A program made the translations under genes and the position numbers. A DNA stretch of 64,000 nt from Plotosus lineatus. Lineage: Eukaryota > Chordata > Actinopteri > Siluriformes > Plotosidae. This document shows, in pieces, positions 1-10,568 of this stretch (positions are counted from its first letter, which is position 1; each line of letters starts with the position of its first letter). The notes beneath the pieces were generated by a model. It was not told where the DNA came from. It saw only the letters and a list, made by a program, of their open reading frames with translations, and ran no database searches. The stretch lies in the NCBI GenBank assembly GCA_024760905.1, contig CM045734.1:867467-931466 (forward strand), given 5' to 3'.

Positions 1-230
1 GCCTTCATGGAACCACAGACCGGAATATTACAAACGACACCTCCAGGTAAAGTAACAGATTTGTAATTTTTTATGTATGTATGGATGGATGGATAATGAT
101 GGCAATCATTGTGTGCAGCCTATATACAAATAAGTTATGTGAGCAGAATGCACTCAGGAGAATGGGGGGAAAGAAGTTTAAATTAGTATGATCAACAGAT
201 GGCATTATGCATATAGGCCCAATATATGGA
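1..230. other. Unassigned left edge
   Basis: The first 46 bases stay open in at least one frame and end in CAG followed by GTAAAG, which resembles a splice donor, so they could be the end of an exon or of an element that starts outside the window. A short run of GGAT units follows near 82-93. Nothing else is recognisable. Confidence 0.15.
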
Positions 231-234
231 ATTA

Positions 235-931
235 CAGTTGAACTCAAAATTATTAGGCCTCCCTTGTGAAATTGAACATAATTCTTGATTTCTCCATGAA
301 AATGACCATTGACAACAAATGTTTGTTATTCTAGAAACAAATGCACTATAAAGACATTGTCCAAGTTTAATTTGGCTAGTTTATTGTCACACTGAGTTTG
401 GGTGCATGCCATGAAAAAAGAAGACTACCTTGGAATTCTGAAGGAAAACATGCAGAAGTCTGCTCGTACTTTATACTGGGGTCGTCATTGGGTCTTCCAA
501 CAAGATTATGACCTGAAGCATACATCTAAAGTAGTCAAGTAATACCTCAAGGATACCAAGACAAATGTTATAGAGTGGCCTACACAGACCCCAGAGCTCA
601 ATCCCATGGAAAACCTGTGGCAAGTGCCGAAAAAGAACGTCCATGCACAAAAACCATGCAATTTGGACCAGTTGGAACAGTTTGCAAAGGAGGGATGGGC
701 CAAAATTCCTCAGGAGACCTGTGCAGGGGGGCTAATAATTTTGTACATCTCATTTTTGCTATTTTTTGTTAAAACTTAGTGTGACAATAAAATATTCAAA
801 TTAAACTTTTTGTCTTTATAGTGCATCTGTTTCTAGAATAACAAACATTTGTTGTCAGTGGTCATTTTCATGGAGAAATTAAGAATTATGTTCAATTTCA
901 CAAGGAGGGCTAACAATTTTGAGTTCAACCA
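235..931 (+). mobile_element. Degenerate Tc1-like transposon with long inverted repeats
   Basis: The two ends are inverted copies of each other over roughly 110 bases; the outer end reads CAGTTGAACTCAAAAT at the left and its imperfect complement at the right. Both ends abut a TA dinucleotide (233-234 and 932-933), the duplication expected of Tc1/mariner. At about 700 bp the element is less than half the usual length of an autonomous Tc1 and keeps only the C-terminal part of a transposase gene, so it is an internally deleted, dead copy. Confidence 0.75.
411..730 (+). pseudogene. Tc1-like transposase, C-terminal fragment, broken
   Basis: This is a relic of a DDE transposase, the enzyme that cuts and pastes Tc1 elements. 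The frame starting at 411 shows a degraded form of the family motif QQDNDPKHTS (here QQDYD then LKHTS) and then NPMENLW, which holds the third catalytic acidic residue. A TAA near 540 interrupts the frame just after VVK, and the N-terminal DNA-binding half and first catalytic aspartate are absent. It lies between the inverted repeats of its own element. It cannot make an active enzyme. Confidence 0.75.
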
Positions 932-1163
932 TATCTATGTACAGATTACAATAGACAGTATTTCGATACAATTGTGCAGATTATGCAGAATTGTACATAA
1001 TATACAGATCCAAAGTATGAAAAGTTTAAACATTGATTTGGTTTTCTGCTTACTGAAGAAACACCCTGCAGTCTTGGAGATGAAGTCTGCATCCAGCAGT
1101 GGCAGTCAAACATGTAAAGACCAACTGTGAACATCTAAGTGGTCCTCAACCAATACAAATCAA

Positions 1164-2521
1164 ATGGCTCTGACAGATAACATTATTAGTCTGATTTCCA
1201 ATGGCCTGCTTCCCCTCTCTACAGTTGAACATAAGGACTTCATTGGCATGTTCCAGCTTCCACAACCAGCATTTACAGTTCATAATCGAAAAGCTCTCAG
1301 AAATAGCCTCATACAACAGCTTGCAAACACTGTAAAAGACCATCTGACAAATGCCATGACAAATGTGGCCATATTTGCCTAGCAATTGACTTAGGGTCTA
1401 ACAGATCAATGAAGTCATTTTAGGAATGACTGGCCATTTCCTGCATGATTACAACCTGCAAGAATGTGATGCTGAGCTGTCAGCGTTTTAAAGGTAGACA
1501 CACGGTGGAAAATATTTGATAGGTTTATGACCAAGAACTGTGCAGTTACAATATTCAGAGCAAAGTGTCTTTCATCATAACGGACAATGCCTCCAACATG
1601 ATAAAGGCCTTCGCTCTTTTGCCACCAGTGCATGTGAGTGACAGTGAGAGTGATGGAGAAGATGAGGAGGCTGATGATGCCAGTGTAGAGGTGGTTAATG
1701 TAGATGAGGAAATGATGTACTTTTCACCTGAGAGACTACCATGTTTTACCCACACTCTCCAACTGGTACTGCATGACACTTTGGATGATGCTGCCTCCAT
1801 AAAAAACCTCCTAGGCAAGGTTCAGAAGCTAGTTGCATTTTGTCACAAATCCACTCATGCTGCAGAGGCGCTTGAGGGTGTCACAGACCGCTTTCAGGCA
1901 AAGAAAGCTGTAAAATCAAGCTATGTGATTCCTTATGCAAGAGGACTGAGACATGCCATTAAAGATGCCAAAATGACTGGGAACAAGAAGTTTCTGTCCA
2001 CCTTACAAACTGCACTCGAGAGGCAACTTCTAAAATTTGAAAATATGGAGTGCCCCCAGATGGCTACAACTCTTGATCCAAGATTTAAGCTAGACTGGTG
2101 TAAGGGTGGAGAACAGAACACAATCAGAAACCTCCTCGCTGCAAAAGTTGATTCTATATGTCCAGAAGCCACTTCTGCCATTGATATCCAACCACACAAA
2201 CGCCCCAGACTCTCTTCCTACATGGATACCCAAACAACTTCTGTGCCAATTGATGCATCCTCACATGAGCTCCCAGTTTTCTTGAGTACCCCATGTTTGG
2301 CAGAGGGTACCAACTTTTTGTTGTTCTGGAAAGAAAACCAAAATCGCTTCCCAAACCTTTCTGTACTTGCATGCAAATATCTGGCCATGCTTGTTTCCTC
2401 TGCACTTGTTGAAAGGATATTTAGTGTTGGTAAAAAGATATTCCGACCAGAGCATTGCTGCCTCAATGATAAAATGTTTGAAGAGCTGATGATCATTAAA
2501 TGCAACAGTGTTACCCTGTAA
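1164..2521 (+). pseudogene. hAT-family transposase relic (ZBED-like)
   Basis: The product resembles the catalytic and dimerisation parts of hAT transposases of the ZBED group. The first piece (1164-1382, about 72 codons) is followed by frame breaks near 1383-1560. A long open part follows (1565-2521, about 318 codons). It shows FIITDNASNM, typical of the RNase-H-like core; an acidic linker rich in Asp and Glu; PCFTHTLQLVLHD; and at the C terminus ALVERIFSVG, the hallmark of the hAT dimerisation domain. No BED zinc finger is visible upstream and no terminal inverted repeats or 8-bp duplication were found. The C-terminal half is well kept, so decay is moderate. A domesticated fragment is possible but less likely given the frame breaks. 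Confidence 0.75.
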
Positions 2522-2744
2522 AGTAAATAAAATAATAATTGCATTCATCACATCTTTGTGTTATTTGATTACTTTAAGATGGAAACATTGCTTTTCAATA
2601 TAAGAATGTATACTTAATAATAGTCTCTGTATTGCATTTATTGTGTTTCTGATACAATTATTACAATCTGTGAGAAAAATACATGCTAAGTATCACATTC
2701 TCACTGATATGTGGTTAGAACGAATTTCTCTGAATTGCAATGAG
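2522..2744. other. AT-rich sequence, nothing recognised
   Basis: This stretch follows the hAT transposase stop codon and may be the 3' untranslated part of that element. An AATAAA-like run lies near 2526. No coding signal or repeat end was recognised. Confidence 0.3.
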
Positions 2745-2868
2745 TTTGAAATTCCACTTCCTGTAATTCCAATTCACATTCAATTCCATATCCTCTGGGG
2801 TGGAGCCAACTCAAATTCAATTCAATTCACTTCCTGAATTGAATTGAATTCTGAATTTTGCCCAAGTC
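2745..2868. repeat. AATTC/AATTG-rich palindromic simple sequence
   Basis: The stretch is built from ATTCAATT and GAATTGAATT units that are complementary to one another, so it can fold back. It may be the eroded end of an interspersed repeat. No gene is visible in it. Confidence 0.45.
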
Positions 2869-3078
2869 TGACTGGTACAAGCTCTGCTTTACAGTAGAGG
2901 CTGCAGCAATCCACCTGTCAGTTTTCTGCTCTATCCTACACTCACTTATGAACACGAACCCTATATATTTGAACTCCTCTACTTGGCACAGGACCTTATT
3001 ACTGATCTGGAGGGTGCATTCCATGCTTTTTTGGCTGACACCATGGCCTCAGATTTGGAGGAGCTGATTCTCATCTGG
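2869..3078 (-). pseudogene. Rex3-like LINE fragment (RT C-terminal region)
   Basis: Read on the minus strand this corresponds to the part of the Rex3 copy at about 44860-45080 that follows the reverse-transcriptase core, including the ISSSKSEAM segment. It carries several in-frame stops. It sits head-on against a plus-strand Rex3 copy that starts near 3079, so it is a separate insertion or an inversion product. Confidence 0.65.
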
Positions 3079-4107
3079 GGCACTCTTCTTGGGCTGGGGG
3101 AGGGGCTCGAAGGTGAGCACATAGTTTTTGGACTTCTGCCCATGGAGACTGACCGGGCCCAGCCCGAAAAGGAGACATGGGTCTGCCATCCCATGGACCC
3201 ATCACCTGTGGGAGGGGCTATAGGGATCAGGTGTGATACGAGTTTGGTGACCGCCAAAGGCATGGGTTCTGTCGAATTGATCCTCGGTTACTGACTCTGA
3301 CTCTAGGGACATGAAATGTCACCTCTCAGGCAGGGAAGGAACACGATCTGGTGTGTGAGGTGGAGAGATACCAATTAGATATAGTGGGGCTCACCTCATT
3401 GCATCGATTGGGTTCTGGAACCGCCCATCTCAAGAGAGGTTGGAACTTGGTCCATTCGGGAGTTGCTCATGGGGAGAGGTAGAGAGCCGGTGTGGACATC
3501 CTTGTTGCCCCCATCACACTGCCCAAATGTTGGAGTTCTCCCCGGTCAATGAAAGGGAAGCCTTCCTCTGCTTTTGGGGGGGGGGGGACACCTAGCAAGC
3601 CCAAGCATGTAATTAGGGTCTGCTGGGAATGTTTGGCGGAGTCTCCTGTCCAAGAGGCCTTTAACTCCCACCTCTGGCAGAGCTTCAACCACGTCCCGAA
3701 GGAACCAACAGGCCAAACTGTCGTAGATGCAAAATCTCAGACATGGGAGCAGTTCAGTGAGGTCCTAGAGAATGATTACCGGTTGGCCTCAAAAAGGTTC
3801 TGGACCACCATCCGACGCCTCAGGAAAGGGAAGCAGTTCACCACAAACACTGTTTACAGTGGAGGTGGGAGCTGCTCACTTCGACAGGGGATGTCGTTGA
3901 GAGATGGAAGGAATACTTTGAGGACCTCCTCAAACCCACCAACATGCCCTCCGTGGAGGAGGAAGACCAGGAGGGTTTTGGCAGGGGTCTGCCCATCACT
4001 GGAGTGAAAGTCAGAAGTAGTCAAAAAGCACCTTGGTGGTCAGGCTCCAGGGTTGGATGAGATCCACCCTGAATATCTCAGGGCTCTGGATGCTGTAGGA
4101 CTGTCTT

Positions 4108-4771
4108 TGTTAGAACTCTCGCCGTAGAAGTTCCTAGTTAAATCTGCACGACCTGGATTCCTGTATCTCAACGTCTGAGAGCGCTCCGGGAGCAACAGAC
4201 AAGCAACCACATGAGTGAAATCAGTCTGGTTTATTCATCGGAAGCTCATCGAACACATGCAGTGTCCACTTATTTATACAGAGGGATATGCGTGCAAAGC
4301 AGTAATTGCATGTTCATAAAGCATTAACATATATGTTTGTGCACTGCGGTACGTAACACTTGGGGATGTGCATGCAGAGTTGTAATTGCGTTGTCACAAA
4401 GCATTTCCATATACATGTTTGTGCCCTGTGGCACTTAACACTTGGCTAAATACATTTCAAAGCATTTCCCCATTGTTATACATTGTTACTTTCCGAATCC
4501 CACACCCGAACCGAAACACGACACAGGAACACCCACCCAACAGTTTCATGTGCCTAGCGCACATGTCACAATTACAAGTAGAACAGGAAGCTTTAGATAC
4601 ACAAAAGTTACAATACACACATAGTTGCATCTCATTTACAATACACACATAGTTGCGTCTCATTTACAATACACACATAATTGCGTCTCATTTACAATAC
4701 ACACATAGTTGCGTCTCATTTACAATACACACATAGTTGCATCTCATTTACCCTATCAATTTATTCCTTCA
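4108..4771 (-). mobile_element. Solo LTR of the outer endogenous retrovirus family
   Basis: This is the reverse complement of the 637-bp LTRs at 14106 and 33084, including the TG...CA ends, the 28-bp tandem units and the AATAAA-bearing 3' part. It interrupts the Rex3 copy and is flanked by GTCTT at 4103-4107 and 4772-4776, a 5-bp duplication like that of the full provirus. It is 27 bp longer than the provirus LTRs because it has five 28-bp units, not four. No internal retroviral sequence remains, as expected after recombination between two LTRs. Confidence 0.88.
4610..4752 (-). repeat. 28-bp tandem repeats in the LTR (five units)
   Basis: Five nearly identical units containing TTGCATCTCATTTACAATAC lie near the upstream end of the LTR in its own orientation, in the U3 region. 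Repeats here often act as enhancers in retroviral LTRs; that role is inferred. The unit number differs among the copies in this window (five here, four at 14130 and 33108, three at 32741). Confidence 0.8.
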
Positions 4772-6139
4772 GTCTTGGTTGAGATGTCTATGAAACATTG
4801 TGTGGTCATCTGGGGCTGTACCTCTGGATTGGCAAACTGGAGTGGTAGTCCTGCTTTTTAAGAAGGGGGACCAGAGGGTGTGTTCCAATTATTGGGGAAT
4901 CACACTCCTCAGCCTCCCTGTGAAAGTCTATACAAGGGTACTGGAGAGGAGGATCCGACAGACAGTTGAACCTCGGATTCAAGAGGAACAATGTGGTTTT
5001 CGTCCTGACCGTACCACTCTTGACCAACTCTATATGCTCCACGGGATCTTGAAAGGGGCATGAGAGCTTGCCCAATCTGTCACCATGTGTTTTGTGGATT
5101 TGGAGAAGGCTTTCTACCGTGTCCCTCTGACTATCTTGTGGGGCATGGTCTGGGAGTATGGCATTCCGGACCCATTGCTACAAGCCATCCGATCACTGTA
5201 TCAGCAGAGCTAGCGTTTGGTCCGTATTGGTTACAACAGGTCGACTTCATTTCCGGTGAAGGTTGGAGTCCGCCAAGGCTGTTCTTTATCACTGATTCTG
5301 TTCATAATTTTATAGACAGAATTTCTTGGTGCAGCCAAGGTATTGAGGGATTCTGGTTTGGTGGGCATCGGATCTTGTCTCTGCTTTTTGCAGGTGATGT
5401 TATCCTTCTTGCTTCAACAAGCCGGGACCTCAGCTCTCATTGGAGTGATTTGCAGTCAAGTGTGAGGCGGCCGGGATGAAAATCAGCACTTCCGAGTTTG
5501 AAGCCATGGTTATCAGTCAGACAAGGGTGGAATGGTCCTGCCCCATGGTATCTTCGTGTCTTTTTCATGAGTGAGGGAAGAATGGAGCGGGAGCTCAACA
5601 GATGGATCGCTGTAGCCTCTGGTGTTAAACGGAGCCTGTACTTGTGAAGAAGTGGTGAAGAATGAGCTGAGCCGCAAGGCGAAGCTCTCAATTTACCAGT
5701 TGATCTATGTTCCAACCCTCACCTATGGTCACGAGCTTTGGGTAGTGACTGAAAAAACAAGCTCATGGATACAAGCGGCTGAAATGAGTTTCCTTTGTCG
5801 GGTGGCAGGGCTCTCCCTTAGAGATAAGATGAGAAGCTCTACCATCCAGAGAGAGTTCTGGTCAGAATGCCTGCCGAACGCCTCCCTGGTGTGGTGTTTC
5901 AGGCATGTCCAACCGGGAAGGGACCCCGGGTCGATCTAGAACATGCTGGAGGGCCTATGTCTCTCAGCTTATCTGGGAATGCCTCGGTGTCCCCCCTGGA
6001 ACAGCTGGAGGCAGTGGCTGGGGAGAGGGATGTCTGGACATCTTTGCTTAGATAGCTGCCCCCGCGTCCCGATCCCAGATTAAGCAGAAGATGATGATTG
6101 TGTGGTCACAAGTCCTGCGACACGACTGCAACCTAGCAT

Positions 6140-6221
6140 GAACTGGTGCCACGTGCATTTATGAACAGCCTTATTTTATGAACATAGTGTTCGTGATGGA
6201 CAAACCATGATGAGCACTCAC
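6140..6221 (-). pseudogene. Short Rex3-like endonuclease fragment
   Basis: About 80 bases match the minus-strand endonuclease region of the Rex3 copy near 46262-46345, around the sequence encoding NTMFEHKGVHK in that copy. It is too short to code for anything and lies just after the 3' end of the plus-strand Rex3 copy. Confidence 0.55.
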
Positions 6222-7140
6222 TTCCGGTATGGTAGCGAGTTGCGTGGTGCCAAGCTAAATTGTGCTCTATTTAAATCATCCCAGCCCGCAACAATTATGG
6301 ATTTAACAAACAAATCATCATGCAAGGGTAAAGGGGTTGATGGCAGTGACGCCAATTCTCCAAATATTTCTACATTTCTGAACAAGGACAAGATATCTGA
6401 GGCTGAAACCTGACGTGACACCGACATTATCTGACAATATGGCAAAATGAGTTTCTCAAGATTTCATCAAGGAAGCGCTACAAAAACATACTGACAAGAT
6501 TTGCTCCAAAATGGGCCTTTAGATCGATTAGATGACGCAACTTATCTTGGATCTAAGTACAAGAGTTGATGCTGTTGAACAAGTGGCAGAATTAAATGGA
6601 AACCGTGTCACAGATGCATTAAGGGCGCTTACTCAGACAGAACAACGTCTCCACAAGGAAATACAGAAACTGGTAAACAAGATTATGGAGACAGATATAT
6701 TCTCAAAGAAGAAATCTTATATACGGAATACCAAATGTTAAGAGTGATCTCTTAGACGAATGCAAGAGCTTGTTCAAGAATAAACTGTCTCCAAACTCTG
6801 ATCTTGTTGACAAAATGGTGTTTGTCATTTATCACAGGTTGCCATGAATGCCAGGGAATTCTTCTTTTAATAAACCAAACCTACCTGTTTCAGTGTTTTT
6901 AAAATTTGCCGCTATGGTGGATCGGAAAACAGTGCTGGAAGCCTCCAGAAAAAAAAAAAAAAAAAAAAACTTTAAGAACTTAAGCAAGTGTAAAGTTATG
7001 ATTAGATCAGATATTCATCCAGCCCTTAAGCAAGTGAGATGAAAACTTCTTTCCGAGGCTTACAGACTATGCCAAAAGTCAAGAACTTACAAACTAGAGT
7101 GACTGAGAAGGGTACTTCCATTGTGTTGCAGTATTGACTG
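6222..7140 (+). pseudogene. L1-like LINE ORF1 relic
   Basis: The pieces fit an L1-type ORF1 protein, an RNA-binding chaperone that packages LINE RNA. An N-terminal part starts at 6297 (MDLTNKSSCKGKG). A coiled-coil-like stretch (6532-6720, with TRVDAVEQVAELNGNRV) is followed in a shifted frame by NLIYGIP, like the RNA-recognition segment of the family. Downstream pieces read VDRKTVLEASRK and IRSDIHPALKQVR, then KLLSEAYRL, which resemble the C-terminal domain. There are several frameshifts, stops and a poly(A) run at 6949-6969. No reverse transcriptase follows. The assignment to L1 rather than the related Tx1 group is uncertain. Confidence 0.55.
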
Positions 7141-7394
7141 GGTTCCAGTGAAATGTGCACATTGCTTGGACTTGGTGAAGATCCAAACCTCGGCCCATAT
7201 GTAATAATCTGGTCTACTGTACTGCTAACATGCTTTTTTCCCAGTGGATTTACCTTCTCAGAATATTTTTATGCTTGTTTGCAAGATTTCATTTCTTGAA
7301 TAAACATCTAGCCTGGGCTTTAGCTTATATTTTTTGACTGACTAAGTCTATCGGAGGTTAGACATGTACATTCAAATGTACAGCGAATGGATAG
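7141..7394. other. No recognised feature
   Basis: AT-rich sequence between the ORF1 relic and the next repeat. It contains an AATAAA at about 7300 but no convincing open frame or repeat end. Confidence 0.2.
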
Positions 7395-7395
7395 T

Positions 7396-7720
7396 GAATA
7401 CAGTCAGCCCCTACTTATGAAACCCCATGGGTACAAAAATTCCAGGTTACGAAAAACATCTTCCTAAGTTTTCGCCCCATGATACAAAAACAACCTCCTC
7501 TTACGAAAGCGCCAATCAAAATTTCACACGATGCGTGAGTTGCTCTCTCATTAGCTGTCTCCCAACATGCCGCACCGCTGGCCTCCCATTGGATAGGAGG
7601 GATGACGCAGCAAACATGATCCATACTTCCTGTACCCATACTTCCTGTTTGTCACCCGCATGAAGGAGAGTTGACTGTTGGCTTGTTTTGAGATTGATCA
7701 TGCAGTGTTACATTTCGCTA
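7396..7720 (+). repeat. MITE-like repeat end
   Basis: The stretch begins ACAGTCAGCCCCTACTTATG after a TA-rich site and holds repeated TTACGAAA-type words, a style seen at ends of small non-autonomous DNA transposons in fish and again at 53596 in this window. No matching inverted end was found downstream, so the element is truncated or the assignment is wrong. Confidence 0.35.
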
Positions 7721-7815
7721 TTGTCGAAACCCCTCTACAATCAGCATGATGTTGACCTTAATCACCTCCGTCACTGTATTTCTGCTTTATTTCCGCACGG
7801 TATTAAGAGTGCTCC

Positions 7816-8095
7816 ATGGGAGCCGATGGTGTAGTGGTTAGAGTGTTGGGCTCATGGTTGGGAGGTTGTGAGTTAAAATCCCACTGAGACCCTCACTGTG
7901 CTAAGACCCCTGGGCAAGGTCTAAACCACAAGTGTGCCTCTGTTCACTCAGCAGTAGAAATGGGTACCAGTAAAAATATACTGGGAAGGTAACCTGCGAT
8001 GGACTAGCGTCCCATCCAAGAGGAGTTCAACTCCTGATTGCTTCACGCTACGGAAACCGGGCATAAAACCCAAACAGTTAATCAATCAAAAAAAA
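7816..8095 (+). mobile_element. tRNA-derived SINE
   Basis: The head reads GGAGCCGATGGTGTAGTGG, with TGGTGTAGTGG as an A-box-like promoter and GAGTTAAAATCCC as a decayed B box, so it derives from a tRNA gene and would be transcribed by RNA polymerase III. The body contains GCGATGGACTAGCGTCCC, a motif common in fish SINEs, and the end has short ATCAAT repeats. It has no protein-coding capacity. It does not fold as a complete cloverleaf, so it is not a tRNA gene. Confidence 0.65.
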
Positions 8096-8232
8096 ATCAA
8101 TCAAAATGGGAGAAGACCTCCGATCTCGCAAGGAAGCAAGTTATTGAATGAGGACCTCTGATCTTTCAAACAGGTACTGTAATTCAGCTTTAAATAAAGC
8201 ATCCCGTCCATTTAAACATTTAAATAGAATTG

Positions 8233-8415
8233 TTCTGTCAGCTGTCCTCCTTCACCACATCCATGAATCGTCTCTTTGGTCTTCCTCTAGGCCTTTTGCC
8301 TGGTAGTTCCAGCCTCAGCATCCTATTACCAATATACTCACTATCCCTCCTCTGTACATGTCCACACCATCTCAATCTAGCCTCTCTGACTTTGTCTCCA
8401 AAACGTCTTACATGA
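8233..8415 (-). pseudogene. RTE LINE fragment, 3' coding end
   Basis: On the minus strand this encodes REARLRWCGHVQRRDSEY and then GKRPRGRPKRRF, the C-terminal end of the RTE protein found in full at 55882-58695. The 3' untranslated tail and everything upstream are missing. It is a short dead fragment. Confidence 0.8.
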
Positions 8416-9539
8416 CATGGCATCTGATGATGATTAATAATATTATTCATATGATTTTTTTCAATGAGCAAAGGTCATTCTTGGCTCCCATGCCAAGAGG
8501 ACAGTCAAGCTTCAAAGATATATGGCATCTGGCATCATCTGTCCATCAATGAACGTCTTGTTTAATATGAGGAAATAATATATTTTTTCAGATTGAAATT
8601 AAAAGACGATTTAGTTTTCCTATTTCTCAGCTCTGATGGTAGATGTAACAAATACCTTGGACCCTCATGAATAAAAGACTTAGCAATAGCAGTTGTATTA
8701 CGGGGTTGAACATGGGGTCATGCATATGACGTGTATTACAGCCATGCACGGCCGAATTATTTACGAACAAATCACATAAGGGACGGTTCAACATTTTCAA
8801 CATTTTCCCAAGTGTACAGAGAGTATGTTTTTTTGGAGCCCCCCCCTCAGAAAGCGTACAAATAAATGTTGATGATCTCTCGGCAGGATTTTTAAACAAG
8901 ATATTAAACAAAACAATGGTCAAACCTCTTTTCTAAAATAAATCAATGTATTTCCTTGATCAATACTTCTTTGATACACTAGTCAAATAATAATGAAATC
9001 AATAAAAAATTATACTTTTAAAGAATTCTTTTTAATGACACCTGGTTTAATATTAACATTAAAACATTTGGTTTTAATAATAAAAATGACATTGTTTTTA
9101 ATAATATTATTTTATATTAAAATATAATTCAAATGTCTGGATGGAATTTTGGACGACGACGCTTCAGTTTGTGATCAGCAAGGGCGTAGGCTGGTCTGAC
9201 CGTGGGAGGGGCGCATATCTCGGTTGACTGGAGCCTAAGCCTTAAAGGGGAAATGAAACGCAAACTAAATAAGTTGTCGGTAGCTTAAGTATAGTTTATT
9301 GAAGCGATTGTGGCTTACATTTTATATCATAAATAAACCATTGCACAACACATCGGTTTTGTTTTATGTGCTTGTCGTGTAAGTTATCGACCCGAAAGCC
9401 GCCATCGCTAAGTGCCCGCCGACACAAAGTTACTGTGATGTCACTGAGTTGGTACAAAGTACTACATAAAATATAGCGCATGCATATCACAGCATATGAT
9501 ATAAACAACATGGAATCTCATGCCAACAACATGCACAGT
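8416..9539. other. Non-coding sequence with an inverted repeat end
   Basis: AT-rich, with no gene recognised. At about 8780-8900 a TTCAACATTTTCCCAAG word occurs in the opposite orientation to a copy near 10860, so 8780-10890 may be one old non-autonomous element with inverted ends. The rest is unassigned. Confidence 0.3.
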
Positions 9540-9821
9540 TTTTCAGCAGAAGACGATTCATCTACTACTCTCAGAAGACGAATATTATTGTTCAACCAAA
9601 AACATTCTCAAATATATTTCAAACTACATCTGCAAGTACATGTACTAAATACATTTACAAATTGAGCTAAAGTGATTTTTCTATTCAAAGGCACAAACAA
9701 ATAATACATATTTACAGCACAAAAACATTCTATTAGTTTTATAAAAGTACCGAGCATTAGGCTGCAGATCCAGGCTGGATGGTTTATGATTATTTTAGCC
9801 ATTCATCTCTCTGTGTCTTGT

Positions 9822-10176
9822 GGGGCAGTGGTGGTCTAGTGGTATAGGGTGCTGGATCGCTGATTCAAAGGTTGGGGGTTCGAGTCACACTCTCCACAAG
9901 GTTGTCACTGCCCCCCAGTGCGGCTAACTGGGTTACTGGGTTAACAAAGGCGGGCCATGTCTCTCACTGTCTATGGCTAGAGGCATGTAAAAGAATCATT
10001 GCTGACTTTCGTAAAGAGTAGGCTGCAAAGTCGTCAGTGTGTTTCTGTCCCTTGCTCAAAGGGTTGTGACAGGAAGGGCATCCCATGTAAAAATCTCTGC
10101 CAAATCAAACTTGCGAAGCAGATGATTCACTGTGGTGACTCCTGAGTAAAAAAGAAAAGGCCGAAAGGAAGAAAGG
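9822..10176 (+). mobile_element. tRNA-derived SINE with an RTE-type 3' tail
   Basis: The head (about 9826-9905) has TGGTCTAGTGGTATAG as an A box and GGTTCGAGTC as a B box, so it is tRNA-derived. The last 60 bases (GATGATTCACTGTGGTGACT, then AGGCCGAAAGG) match the 3' end of the RTE LINEs here, which end GCTGTGGCGACCCCTGAAGG followed by CAGCCGAAAG. Sharing that tail fits mobilisation by the RTE enzyme. The flanks CATTCATCTCTCTGTG and CATTCTCTGTG look like an imperfect target duplication, and the paralogue near 55310 shows the empty site. Confidence 0.78.
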
Positions 10177-10532
10177 CATTCTCTGTGCGTCAATGTTTAT
10201 GTTCTAACACATGTGCAGAAACCGGAGGTGGGAGTAATAAAATGTGCTTTATTCTCACACTCGCACTTTGTTTGATTGACAGTGTTCAGCTATTATTGCT
10301 TACTGATATTATGTTTGTTAATTGGTCAGCTCGGGCGTGCACATGCGCAGTGCCCATTACACATTAACTTCTGGTTTACTTCCTGACTCTTGTCATGCGG
10401 AACTTATCTCCGACTTGCTCTTCAATAACAGTCATTAAGTTTATTTATAAGATTGTGAATACACATAATTTCTTGTCCAGCGGAACTCAACTCCCGCTGT
10501 GGGGGGGGGTGCATGTGAACCCTGTGCACCCC

Positions 10533-10537
<5 letters not shown>

Positions 10538-10566
<29 letters not shown>
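10538..10566. repeat. (CA)n microsatellite
   Basis: About fourteen CA units in the dispersed repeat. The homologous place in the copy at 54.98 kb lacks the run. Confidence 0.95.

Positions 10567-10568
<2 letters not shown>

Larger units (their letters stand above)
3079..6100 (+). pseudogene. Rex3-like LINE (RTE clade), decayed and split by a solo LTR
   Basis: The copy runs from the GC-rich 5' region (about 3079-3300) through endonuclease remnants such as TCHLSGREG (about 3310-3540), a linker (3700-4000) and then, after the inserted LTR at 4108-4771, the reverse-transcriptase part (4772-6060). Recognisable pieces are DLEKAF near 5098, a QGC-like remnant near 5272, LLFAGDVILLAS near 5386 (the usual FADD has become FAGD), LTYGHELWV near 5716 and PPGVVF-like remnants near 5880. 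It ends in short GAT repeats at about 6090, like the copy at 44.3 kb. Frameshifts are frequent. It matches the minus-strand copy near 44.3-47.1 kb along most of its length. A non-functional old insertion. Confidence 0.75.

Noticed and set aside
575..772. 65-codon plus-strand frame over the first Tc1 relic
   Set aside because: It is out of frame with the transposase remnant that shows the DDE-type motifs.
9826..9905. tRNA gene
   Set aside because: A and B boxes are present, but the sequence continues into a SINE body with an RTE tail and a complete cloverleaf is not supported; the same applies to 7816-7890.
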